Below, one piece after another: positions 1 to 9,727 of a stretch of DNA of 64,000 bases. The notes under the pieces are model-generated. The model did not search any database and was not told where the DNA came from. It was given only the letters and a program-made list of their open reading frames with translations. The position numbers and the translations under genes are program-made. Origin of the DNA: Apium graveolens (Eukaryota; Streptophyta; Magnoliopsida; Apiales; Apiaceae); the NCBI RefSeq assembly GCF_009905375.1, contig NW_027419819.1, positions 1-64,000 of the forward strand, read 5' to 3'. Numbering within the stretch: position 1 is the first letter of the stretch; every line of letters begins with the position of its first letter.

Positions 1-1665
1 CAGATAATACTTTTTGTTATCCGACGGATAGTCCTCATCATCCGCCGAGTCTACATCTGTTAGAAAACCATCTACCAAATTAGGTTCTAGTTTCTCTTTG
101 CTCTTTTTCCAGGCTTCATCATAAAAAGACTCAATTCCTTGAACTTTGGTGATTTGAGCATGGACATCCCTGGATGTTTTCCATTCTTTAATCACCTCTT
201 GTTCACGCTCGAGCTGCTTCTTTAAAATCTCTTCCTTTTTCAAGGACTCAGTTAATTCCTCCTTAGCAATCTTACACTCAATTCTTAATTTCTCAAAATC
301 AATAAACTGAGACTCAAGCACATTATTCCTCTCACTTAAAAACATATTGTTTTCTTCGATTTTAGCATTTTCTTTAGTAAGAGACTTAAGTGTAACACGC
401 AAATGATATAATTCTGTAGACATATCATTTATGGCATCATTACACTCAGCTTTAGATAAATGTGCAAGGTTTGTAGTAATTACCTGATTGCTTAAGGAAC
501 TTTTCTTTGTCTCATCAGACTTGGCCATTAGGGCTAGATTGACATATCTGACATCTTCATCTTCATCCAAACCATCTACTTCCCAGTCATTCTCTTGTGT
601 AATAAAAGCCCTTTCCTTTTGTTTGAGTAGATTAAAGTATTTTTTCTTATAATCCACAGACTCAAACCTTTTCTTACTGGAATCTGACTTTCTACACTCA
701 TTTGCAAAATGCCCTACCAAGCCACATTTGAAACATTTAAATTTTGACTTATCCACCATGTTTCTATTTGGCTTGGCTGCTCTAAAGTTCTTCTTGAACT
801 TGAGCTTGGAAAATCTCCTGGAAAGAAATGCTAGGTGCTCATCAATGTCCTCCATGTCATCTTGGCTCAATGAATCTTCATTTTCTACTTCAAGCCCCTT
901 GCCCTTGTTCTCACAGACCTTAGAAGTTGACTCAACAGCTTCCATCTTCACTTCCTTCTCCTTTTCCAAATCAGTAACTAGTGCAATGGATCCTCCTTTC
1001 TTCTTTCCTGTCTCCATCCTTTCATCCTGTTCTATCTCAAGCTCATAGGTCTTCAGGATGCCGTACAGTCTCTCCAAAGTAAACTCTTTATAATTTTGTG
1101 AGTTTCTTAATGAGACTGTCATTGGTTTCCATTCCTTTGGAAGAGATCTAAGGAATTTCATATTAGAGTCTTTAGTCTGATAGACTCTTCCATGCAACTT
1201 AAGAGCATTTAGTAGTTTTTGAAATCTACTAAAAATGGCAGTGAGTGATTCACTTTCCTCATTGTGAAAATGCTCATATTGCTGAATCAAGAGCTGCATC
1301 TTGTTTTCTCTAACTTGATCAGTGCCATCACAGATTATCTGTATAGTATCCCAGACTTCCTTGGCAGTTTTGCAGTTGATAATGTTGTCAAACATGTCTG
1401 CATCAACTCCATTGAACAGAATGTTCATGGCCTTTTTATCCTTCCTGACTTGTTCAATGTCAGGATCAGACCATTCGTGCCTTGGCTTGGGAGCTGATGG
1501 TTCGTTTCCTGTTGCAGCTCTCATTGGAACATGAGGGCCTCTTTCTATGCAGTCCACATAGGCCTCATCTTGAGAAAGCATATGAAGATGCATCTTTACC
1601 TTCCAATGATGGTAATTATCTTTATCTAGAAAAGGAATCTTGACTCCAACGTCTTTCTTGTTCAT
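1..1665 (-). CDS. gag: C1 Copia gag polyprotein, N-terminal part, uninterrupted frame
   Basis: The minus-strand frame starts at ATG 1663-1665 (MNKKDVGVKIPFLDKDNY) and has no stop for 555 codons; I checked every codon down to base 1. It begins with the Copia gag (UBN2-type) region, including a W-D-T-I motif near residue 100 and the R-L-Y-G-I-L-K-T-Y-E motif near 200. A basic stretch leads to a CCHC zinc knuckle near residue 310-325 (CFKCGLVGHFANEC, about 690-735), followed by a Ser/Asp-rich segment and a long coiled coil (about 180-470). Gag forms the virus-like particle and packages the element RNA in the cytoplasm; the knuckle binds RNA. The protease and the rest of pol would lie beyond the window. 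The start was chosen because it is the first ATG after the PBS and gives the family-typical N-terminus. The lack of any break contrasts with the decayed C0 and C2 copies. Confidence 0.9.
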   Translation of the reverse strand, partial: MNKKDVGVKIPFLDKDNYHHWKVKMHLHMLSQDEAYVDCIERGPHVPMRAATGNEPSAPKPRHEWSDPDIEQVRKDKKAMNILFNGVDADMFDNIINCKTAKEVWDTIQIICDGTDQVRENKMQLLIQQYEHFHNEESESLTAIFSRFQKLLNALKLHGRVYQTKDSNMKFLRSLPKEWKPMTVSLRNSQNYKEFTLERLYGILKTYELEIEQDERMETGKKKGGSIALVTDLEKEKEVKMEAVESTSKVCENKGKGLEVENEDSLSQDDMEDIDEHLAFLSRRFSKLKFKKNFRAAKPNRNMVDKSKFKCFKCGLVGHFANECRKSDSSKKRFESVDYKKKYFNLLKQKERAFITQENDWEVDGLDEDEDVRYVNLALMAKSDETKKSSLSNQVITTNLAHLSKAECNDAINDMSTELYHLRVTLKSLTKENAKIEENNMFLSERNNVLESQFIDFEKLRIECKIAKEELTESLKKEEILKKQLEREQEVIKEWKTSRDVHAQITKVQGIESFYDEAWKKSKEKLEPNLVDGFLTDVDSADDEDYPSDNKKYYL

Positions 1666-1712
1666 CTTGCTGAATTGTTTTGATCTTTAAACTCTTTGTA
1701 GATTAAGAGCTT

Positions 1713-1724
1713 GCTCTGATACCA
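1713..1724 (-). promoter_or_regulatory. C1 primer-binding site (initiator Met tRNA)
   Basis: The minus strand reads TGGTATCAGAGC, the usual plant Met-tRNA primer site, separated by 2 bp from the LTR end at 1727. It defines the 5' LTR and the element orientation. Confidence 0.93.
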
Positions 1725-2098
1725 ATTGTTAGTCCCTTAACAATATAGCGAGAATTACAGAAGGGGGGTTAAATGGAATTCTTGAACTTTTTTCTCGAAA
1801 TAAAAATGTTCAACTCGAATATAGATATAAGTGTTTTGATTAGCACAATGCGGAATAGAAACTTAATTGAATCAAAACATAAGTAATTAAAAACAACAGT
1901 CTTTAAAAACTTTCTGGTGGATTTAAACAATTCCACCAGAGATATATATTATACATCGAGAGAACTCTGTGTGCAAGAATGCTCACAGCTGCTTATAAAT
2001 TGAACTACTGAAAATACAGGGAAATGCTAAAGATTCCGCTTATAAAGATTTCTCTGTTTTTGTAACTCAGCTTACTTTTTTTTTCTATTTGCTACGTT

Positions 2099-2119
2099 CT
2101 TGGTTTATATATTACCAAG
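2099..2119 (-). promoter_or_regulatory. C1 LTR TATA box within an inverted repeat
   Basis: The minus strand contains TATATAAA (2104-2111), flanked by the perfect arms CTTGGT and ACCAAG. The same 21-bp arrangement, one base different in the loop, occurs in the related LTR at 63721-63741. A core promoter for the element is the simplest reading; function is inferred. Confidence 0.5.
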
Positions 2120-2285
2120 ATTACAAAGTCAAAAAGACTGAATAAATATAAAAACTATCAGTCTTAAGCTTTGCTACTTTTCGTCCTCTATTACCCAGTT
2201 AATGGGCTTCCACAGTAGATTTGTATACATCTCGACGGCTGTGCTCAGCTTTCACTGTTCAACTGCTGTTTGAATTCTTTATGTG

Positions 2286-2448
2286 ATCATCTGTTGGACT
2301 TTATGAACATCCGTTGGATATATGATCATCCGTCGACTTTATGAACATCCGTTGATGGCTTCATTGATCATCCGTCGACTGCTATATAATAAACATCCGT
2401 TGATAGTCATTTGATCATTCGTCAATGGCTTTGTTAATCATCCGTCGG
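2286..2448. repeat. Array of eight CATCCGTYGR-like words in the C1 LTR
   Basis: Eight imperfect 12-bp words, alternating between ATCATCCGTCGA and AACATCCGTTGA forms, occur at irregular spacing of about 18-25 bp. Further single copies lie near 2651-2707. On the minus strand they lie 5' of the TATA element, i.e. in the presumed U3, as transcription-factor sites would. Confidence 0.7.
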
Positions 2449-2785
2449 TAGCTATTTTGGCACTTGACTTCATTTCACTTATGCAGAATTACAAGACATC
2501 ATTTATATACAATTAATCAACCTATTCTGCATATCTAGTTAAAGTCAACATGACTTATAGGCTACTATAGAATCTATACAAAGATGTATACAGAACTGTG
2601 CTACAGACTCATTATTACATAAGCTACTCACTCGATGGATAATAAGTCAACATTCGTCGGGACTATAATGAGTTATTCGTCGGGACTATAATTCTTATCC
2701 GTCGAGTGCTACATTATTCCACTAAATAAAATCTACTTAGATGTTTTGTTTATGAAATCATCAAGTACACAACATATGCACAACA

Positions 2786-5700
2786 GTCCAACTACAGCCA
2801 TTTTTACAATCCGGAAGTCTCGGGAAAACTCTTTTATAACTTAATATGGTTATTCCGAGCATTTTTCATATTTTGACTTTTTCGATCCGGAGTACGGTTT
2901 TACCCGTGCGAGTCCCGGCGCAAAATTTTTGATAAAATATTCATTTCGATAAATCGATAAAACCCGTATTTTCAAGAAACGAGATATTTTGATTAAACTA
3001 TTATATTATCTTCCCATAATTTATTTAACCAAAGCGTTGAGACCAAGACCGTATTTACAAAAAGCCTGGTTTTTATAATTATCCCAAAATCGGTACCGAA
3101 CTGGATTTGTTTTATCAATTAAGTATTCTATTTTATATCCGATATGATCCAACGGGGTACCAATATTCCGTAAATATAAATAGCCCTTACCGTATTTTAT
3201 TTTGTACAAATAATCATTTCCAAACAGTAAAAATATATAATTTTCAGAGAAAAACCCGAGAATCGATAGTGTTCTTGAGAATCAAACCAAGATTTAAAGG
3301 TGTTATTGAAGTCAGATTTTTATGTTCTAGTAACCAAATCAAAGGTCTTGAAGAAACTTTCAGAATCTATAAACCATACTACTGCAGAATCAATAGGTGT
3401 TTTTCTATATTTTAATTTAATTTCGAATTAATTTGGGTTTTATTATGAATTTTTTATTTTGATGTTGTTTGTGTGATTTGATGCTTGCATGTTGTAGATA
3501 ATTTGATTCTGGTCATTTTGGTATATCATATGTTGAATTTGGAGTTCAATAACATATAGAAATTTGAGTTTGATTTTCGAATTATTGAAATTAGGGTTTG
3601 AATGTTCTTGATTGTTCCTGAATAAAAATTGGGCGTTTTTAACCAAGGGGTTATTAGTTTAATTGGTTGATATGAGCTTATAGATCATTGAACAGGGAAT
3701 CGAATGGTACTAGTGTCATGAACGGAGGGTAACTGTAGCAGGCTCACCAGAAAAACGGGCGTGGCGATGACATATTTTCCGGTTGAATTTTCGGCTGATT
3801 TGTTAATTTTTTTATCGAACTAATTGCATAAATGAATTCCTGGAAGCCAGTAGATTATCCCCTGTTAATTTGGTTCATTTCTGGGATATTTTCGGCTGGC
3901 TGAGGTCGTCGGGGAAGACGACAGGGGTGGCAAACTACAGTTTGGTCCCCTGAAGTTTCCCTGATTTACCAAATTTATATTCATGTTTTAAAAATTTGCA
4001 AATACAGAATTTCTGTTTTAAACATTTTCAAAAATTGTATTTATGTTTCTTTTATTTTCAGAAAATTATTTTTAATTATTTAAAATTTCAAAAACCATTA
4101 ATTTTTAATTATGAAAATTATTTTAATTCAAAAATAATTATTTAATTAATTAATTTTAGTTAATAATTAATTATTTAATTGGTCAATTAATTTAAATATT
4201 AATTGATTTAATTAGTTATTAATTAATTTTAATTGATTATTTAATTAGATTTAATTATTTTTTTAATTTAAATATTCTAAAAAAATAGTTCTGAGCTTTA
4301 AAATATCATTTTAAATTATGTTCAAGGCTCGATAATTATTATTAAATGATTTTAAAGTCAGATTCGGGTATTCGAACCTTGTAATTATTTATAAAATGAT
4401 TCGTTGACCCGTTTTAATTCCGAAAAAATGTTCAAAAATTCGTATTATATACTCGGGAAATCATTTTAACTCCAAATCTTCTTTAAAAAGTTATTTTTAT
4501 CGGATACCTTACGTGCTATACGCTAAATGTGATCTGATTGTATAATATGCTTATGTGTTTGTTGTTTGTCGATTTTTGTTGTTACTTTCAATCCGTACAT
4601 CGAATTTGGGTGAAGCGAAGGGTAGATAGAAGCCTGTAACGAATAAAATAAAGTGAAAATGAGTATTGATAGATACTTGTGATGTATAGGAGACGAAGTA
4701 AGGTGTAGAAAGGGAAAGCAGATAGTCGGTGAATAAGAGTTGGTAAACGAGAGCAAGTGAAGTGTTAGAGAATTGAGATAAGGCAAGTATTTCCGACCTT
4801 TCTTGATATTTATATATTTAAAATAGTTATGTTTTATATTGCAAGTGCTTTGAAGTACTTAACCCTAAACCTTGATGCTACTTATTGTTCTTTGAACCGT
4901 AAGCCTTATTCTTTGTAAACCATTAATTGTTGAAATCCAATATACGAACCACAGATATTTGATAATACTCCACACATACATATATACCATATACAGATCA
5001 CTGATTTGGATTTGTTTAACATACAAACATTTATACCTTGTAATCATTAAATCCTTGTTAATCTATTATCTAATTCTTTGACAGGCTGGAAGCCAATCCT
5101 TATACAAACCCTGTTATACCTTTATGGTGTTGTGAATCACCTTATGCTTTGAGACGAATGTTGTTTATGATTCTGTTTATTGATTTACATTTTTATGTTG
5201 TTATTGTTATAGAATTGGATTGTTTTCTAAATATGGACCAGATTCGTGGTCTGACCAGATACGTGGTCGTATTAGGCCAATGTGTGCCTTGGATCCAGTA
5301 TATAGAGCAAAGTTGTGTGCCTTGCTGGGGGTTAGTGCCTGACTGATTAGCAGCCTAACCTTGGTTTTTAAAATAAAAGTGAATATCCAATTCTAATCAT
5401 TGCTTATCAGTAAACTTAATTCCCTAAATCATTTCATTTGATCATTGTTTAATATCAGTATTATCATTATGACTTGCCGAGCTAGTTAGCTCACTCTTGC
5501 AAATCTGTTTATGTTCTTTTCCAGTTAAGAAGGAAACTGTTGGTGACGAGGATCCCCGGTCAGGTGTGCGAGCTAGGATTCCAAGTTGAGACGGAATAAG
5601 CTAGCTGAAGACTTTTGTTTTAGTTTTGAGTTTAAAAGTTTGTATGAATGTTTTATTTTCTAATATAAGTTAAACTAGTTGGGATTCGATACATTTGTAA

Positions 5701-5863
5701 TGTAAATAAGGTTGTGGCTTGTGTGCATACTTTAAGCTGTTGCGATTCGTGGTTATGGTAAGTAGGGTCATTGCATATTATTATTTTCATAAACATGTTT
5801 ATATATTGTGTGTGTGTGTATTGTGAACCCTAAACTTCTAATCCCGGTTTGGAGGGCGTCACA
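2786..5863 (+). repeat. G0: 3' portion of a Gypsy-type LTR, broken by C1
   Basis: No coding region is visible over about 3.1 kb. The right end (ggagggcgtcaca, ending 5863) matches the form of the other Gypsy LTR ends here (gggggtgttaca). About 370 bp before it comes a 'gctcactcttgc...' block of the same layout as the 'gctcacccttg' block near the 3' end of the G2 and G3 LTRs. The body holds an AT-rich run (about 4020-4300). The left end is lost to the C1 insertion, and base 5864 onward is C0's extra ORF, so this is an LTR inserted into C0. Whether it is a solo LTR or part of an element cannot be decided here. Confidence 0.62.
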
Positions 5864-8165
5864 TCTATATTTTTTAAAGTAGTCTCACTAATCCTCACAC
5901 CACTCATATCATGACTTTTGAGAGTCAGATTTTTCTCACTAGGATTAATTAAATCCTTTCTCTCAGCTACCTCTCATTTTTCCAGGTAAGGATCTTGCCT
6001 CTCTAAATTTCTTTTTTTTCTCAAAATCTTTTCTCTCCGTCTCACATGAAAAGCTCATAAAAGTCTGTTCTGCAAAAATAATAGGTGGCTGAGAAGAGTA
6101 TGGCATGGTCACATAAACAAGGGTATCCCTAGATAAAGGATTGTCCATGGTCATCCCATCAGACTTTAAGGTAAAATTAAACTCTGATAAAGTATCAGTA
6201 TTTAAAATAAATGTTGATGGTGAAGGATCAGAATTTATACCAGGTGCAGTTAGAGATTGAGCATCCATTGACATGGAAGAGATATGTTGGACTTATAGAA
6301 GAGTGTCAATATTTATTATACTATGAATTTGTCCATCTTCATCAACCAGCATTTCCACTCCACTTGTATTAGCATCAAAAGCTACACTCGTGATATGCTT
6401 GATTTTCTGAATCTTTGGAGAAATGATTAGGGCTGCTACTACAGATGAAGCTTGAGTTATTGTTGTAGTAGGTTCTTGGGGGCCCTCTTTTGAAATATCT
6501 TCAGGAGTTGTCACAAAGTTTTCATGTGTTATAAATGGAGAATTTGGTGCAACATCAGACTTTACTAGATCATCAGCATCTGCAAATAGACCTTCACCAG
6601 TACCATGATCAGCATTTGAGTCTTCTTCAACCTTTTGAGTTGAAGGTTCTTGTGGGACCGGATCTTTAGCAACTACTGTATCATTTTGAGATATAGGTTC
6701 TTATGGGCTTGATCCAAAAAAAGATTTAACAATTTTCTTTTTGGCTGATATGGGGCTTTGTTTTTTCTATCTTTTTGCAATCCTTTCCACCTGCTCATGT
6801 ATAACCTCCCTTACTTTTCTTTTGAGCTTCACAGGGGAATCAGTGATTGTAACAAGAGCATCAACTTTTGTGTCACCCTTATGACTCACTGGTTGTTTTT
6901 GAGATTTAGTTGTGCCCTGTACATCAGTATTTGTCAACTTAGCCTTCTTAGAGGAACCTTGGAAAATTGTTATTGGTTGAGACTTTAGGCTTGTAAATTT
7001 TGATGAAAGAGGAGCATTGTCCTATTTCATCGAAGTCTGAGATATCAGCCACAAATTTCCTTTTTGTAGTGGTAGAAGGTTTAAGGAATTGTGAAATTTG
7101 AGGCTTTTTTCTACCTTGCTTCTCAGTTGTTTTTTACTGTGGCTTCTGAAAAGGCCTAAGTCCTCATCCCTGAGTGGCATCAGACTTTGCTGCCTTCTTT
7201 GTTTTAACAACAAATGCCTTTTGACAGACACTTGAGGGGGCTTATATTTTGGATACTGTTTGGGTTGTAGACTTTGGGTTAACTATAGGGGGATCCCAAC
7301 AGTAATAGTCTGTTACTTAGCTCTTTATACATTTTATTGTGCATATATCCCAAGAAGCCTTGCAATTAGCAAGTCCTTGGCAGATATTGGCAACCTTAGA
7401 GGTGCAAGAGTAGTCCTCTCCTTATCTTTTAAAATTAAATCAGAAAAAGCCCTTTTTGTAAGCTTAAATACTGATATAATTGGTTAGCAGGGATTGGGAT
7501 ATTGGGGAAACAATGATTAAATATAATCTCATGGAATCTAGCATAGTAAACTATATTAGGATCATCTTTTAATCTATCTCCTATGAAATATAAAACTACT
7601 CTACCAAAATCATAATTACAATTATGAATTAAAGAGTACCCAATTTGTTGTGACATAATAGGGAGTGCATCAAAGTTTGTGCACTTGTTGTTGAAGGCCC
7701 GGTTATACAATTCAAGTAGAAGTTCCATTCTTTTCGAAGCCCGGGCTTTTAATTGCCCCATGTTCTTCAAATCCTTGTTATAGCCAATTTCTATAAAATA
7801 TCCTCATCTCAGCATCACGAATAAAGTTAGTGTAAGATAAATGAGTTGGATGGTGAAGAGCGCCTCGAACTATTTGAGGTGTAACAACCTTAGTTTCTTC
7901 ATTATACTCAAAAGTAATACTGGGAGTACCACTTTCACCACCATCATCTTAGATTTCAGTTTTCCACAAGGCAAGTACATTATCCCTTGACACAACTATA
8001 GGGTTTGTAATAGCATACCCTACCTCACTTGTAGTCAGTCAATCCTGAAAGATGTGATAATCAGGATTGACACTATTCTGGTCTAGAATTGTTGCATAGT
8101 AGTTTGGTACAAACTTAGCACCATTGTAAGTGAAAGCCTTGGTTGCAACTAGTGAAGTCATAATG
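5864..8165 (-). pseudogene. C0 extra ORF downstream of pol (env-like position), decayed
   Basis: The minus-strand ATG at 8163-8165 starts MTSLVATKAFTYNGAKF, clearly the same protein as the C2 ORF that starts at 51527 (MTSPVASKPFNYGGAKF). Homology continues through a block around 7435-7770 with the conserved string MSQQIGYSLIHN (C2: MTQQIGYSLIHG) and on to 5864, which corresponds to about 53935 in C2. Stops and frameshifts break it, the first about 43 codons in (HIFQD then stop). The product is unknown: Lys/Ser/Thr-rich, with no domain I recognise. Its place 3' of RNase H matches the additional ORF of Sireviruses, sometimes called env-like. It is truncated by G0. Confidence 0.75.
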
Positions 8166-8260
8166 AAGTGTGTAAGAAAAAGTTCAAAAACTGATTAGGG
8201 TATCAGAGTTTAAGCGAGAGAGAAGAAGAAGGTAAGAGACTGAAAAGAGTTTAGATAAAG
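5864..8260 (-). mobile_element. C0, left fragment: 3' part of an old Copia element
   Basis: This minus-strand fragment holds the start and first half of C0's extra 3' ORF plus its 5' leader. It ends at 8260, where C2 begins. The last 5 bp, TAAAG (8256-8260), are repeated at 61061-61065 as C2's TSD, so this piece joins directly to 61066-63344. G0 cuts the ORF at 5863. Confidence 0.88.
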
Positions 8261-8326
8261 TGTTAGATATTTTTGATGATATCAGGATATAAACTATCAG
8301 GACTTAATATCAGTACTTACCGAAGG

Positions 8327-9159
8327 CATGGATGGCAATCGGATCGGATCGGGCCGGGTATTGCAGAATCCATATCCAAACCCAAAAATTTTATCCATAC
8401 CCGAACCCGACCCAAACCCGAAAATTACCCGAAAATGAAAACCCAACCCCGATCCATCAGATTTCGGATCGGATTCGGGTATACCCGAAACCCGATTTTT
8501 TTTTGAATTGGATATTTATACCCGAACCCGAAACCCGAATCCAAACCTGAAATCTGAAAATTTGTATAATTATTGATATTGCAAGTACTTGAGAACGAAC
8601 ACGCAACTTGCAGAGAGAGAGTTTTAACTTGTTATCTTCAACCACGCCACCACATCATTAATTGTGTTATTATATGTATAACTAATATTTAAAAAATCAA
8701 CTCAATAATACCCAATTTTTTAGATTTATCATTAAAAGATGTTTTGTTAAATTTATAAACCTTATCACCCGTTTAAATGATTGAATAATTATATTTCATT
8801 GAACTTTATAATTAGTTAATTTTTAACATAAATATAAAAATATATATTTTAAAAATTATAGAATAATATGTATAATGATTATTATATAAAATAATATATA
8901 TATATATATAATATTATAATATGTAGTATATAAAATTCTAATATTATATATATATAATAATTCGGGTTCGGATAGAGTTTCAGATTTCGGATCGGGTTTC
9001 GGATCGGTATACCTAATATCCAAATCCAAATCCAAAAAATTTCGGGTTTAAAAATTAAATCCATATCCAAATCCAAATCCAAAAAATCGGGTTCGGTAAA
9101 TCCAAAATTTCGGATTTCGGATCGGGTATCCGTCGGATCGGATTATTTTGCCAACCCTA
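8327..9159. mobile_element. hAT-like MITE, 833 bp, inside the C2 5' LTR
   Basis: Perfect 8-bp duplications ACCGAAGG (8319-8326 and 9160-9167) flank it, and the 3' LTR of C2 has a single uninterrupted site (actgaagg, 60618-60625). The ends are imperfect inverted repeats: CATGGATGGCAA at the left and TAGGGTTGGCAA on the complement of the right. The arms consist of many copies of cgggt/cggat words (acccgaacccga and its complement) that can pair across an AT-rich centre with a (TA)n tract (about 8890-8960). There is no coding capacity. The 8-bp TSD and end sequence point to the hAT superfamily, non-autonomous. Confidence 0.85.
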
Positions 9160-9377
9160 ACCGAAGGTGACGTCATCAATACTTATCTATCAGTACTTGA
9201 TGATCAACATTTGATGTAATCAAGACTTAGTCACTTCAGTAGATATTCGAGAAGGAAAAGGATTGCAGAATTTAAGGCGGTGAAGGACTTTATATCAGAA
9301 GCAATCATACATGGATATGTATTAGGTTTCATTATTGTAATAGAATAGTATTCCTTATTGATTTTGTAACTGTGCAC

Positions 9378-9384
9378 TATATAA
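9378..9384 (+). promoter_or_regulatory. C2 LTR TATA box
   Basis: TATATAA sits within cactatataagcac in the 5' LTR. The 3' LTR has the changed form cactatttaagcac. This is a likely core promoter by position about 215 bp before the LTR end; not tested. Confidence 0.5.
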
Positions 9385-9604
9385 GCACAAATTAGGTTTA
9401 CTCTTTAAGAGCAGCGTTAACGAATTGTAATATCTTTTAGATAACCTAGCATCTCTCAATAATAATGGTTCATCCTTTGAGGGAGTACTTGTGTAGCAGT
9501 TTTTATCAGATTAATATAATAACTGTTGAGTTTTTTAAAGCTTTATCTAATTGTTTGCATGAACTGTATTCACCCCCTCTACAGTTGATTACGGACCTAA
9601 AAAT

Positions 9605-9616
9605 TGTTACCAAAGC
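9605..9616 (+). promoter_or_regulatory. C2 primer-binding site, decayed
   Basis: tgttaccaaagc matches TGGTATCAGAGC at 9 of 12 positions and lies 2 bp after the LTR end, the same spacing as in C1 and C3. Confidence 0.7.
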
Positions 9617-9727
9617 TTGTTGTTGACATACAAACCGTTTAAAATCTAAAAATCAATCTTTAATGGTAGACAAATAAGCTTCACAAAATCCACCACCACC
9701 CCAGCCACATCACAGAGTAGCAGTAAT

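Larger units (their letters stand above)
1..2785 (-). mobile_element. C1: Ty1/Copia element, 5' part (LTR, PBS, gag), runs off left edge
   Basis: Read on the minus strand, this is the 5' end of a Copia retrotransposon: LTR (1727-2785), a 2-bp gap, a Met-tRNA primer-binding site (1713-1724), a 47-bp leader, then an open gag frame that continues past base 1. The outer LTR end (2785) abuts Gypsy-LTR-like sequence (G0), so C1 appears inserted in that LTR; the flanking 5 bp is gtcca, and its partner copy would lie outside the window. The gag style and long coiled-coil tail resemble Sirevirus-lineage elements (inference). Confidence 0.88.
1727..2785 (-). repeat. C1 5' LTR (about 1.06 kb)
   Basis: On the plus strand it runs TGTTAG...CAACA, giving the short terminal inverted repeat of an LTR. 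The inner edge (1727) is fixed by the PBS. The outer edge at 2785 is inferred from the CAACA end and the switch to unrelated sequence. It carries an array of CATCCGTYGR-like words (2286-2448), a TATA box inside a palindrome (2099-2119), and a GA-rich run near 1762. It is alignable with the diverged LTR at 63345. Confidence 0.82.
8261..9602 (+). repeat. C2 5' LTR (about 500 bp plus 841 bp from MITE and TSD)
   Basis: It starts TGTTAGATAT and ends acggacctaaAA (CA changed to AA), matching 60558-61060 after removal of the MITE and one TSD copy. Words of the type TCAGTACTT and TCAGGACTT recur in its first 130 bp. Confidence 0.9.

Noticed and set aside
2286..2448. CRISPR-like array
   Set aside because: Words are short (about 12 bp), imperfect and irregularly spaced in a plant LTR; there are no cas genes.
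4020..4300. Matrix attachment region or origin in the ttaattaatt run
   Set aside because: Simple AT richness within an LTR; similar runs occur in S1 and C3, and no specific signal is visible.
3021..5346. Short ORFs in G0 as host genes
   Set aside because: They sit in AT-rich LTR sequence with no recognisable motif and no splice or codon pattern.
8273..9082. ORFs of 62-77 codons rich in Pro/Asn/Arg in the MITE
   Set aside because: They are translations of the cgggt/accc repeat words in several frames, not genes.
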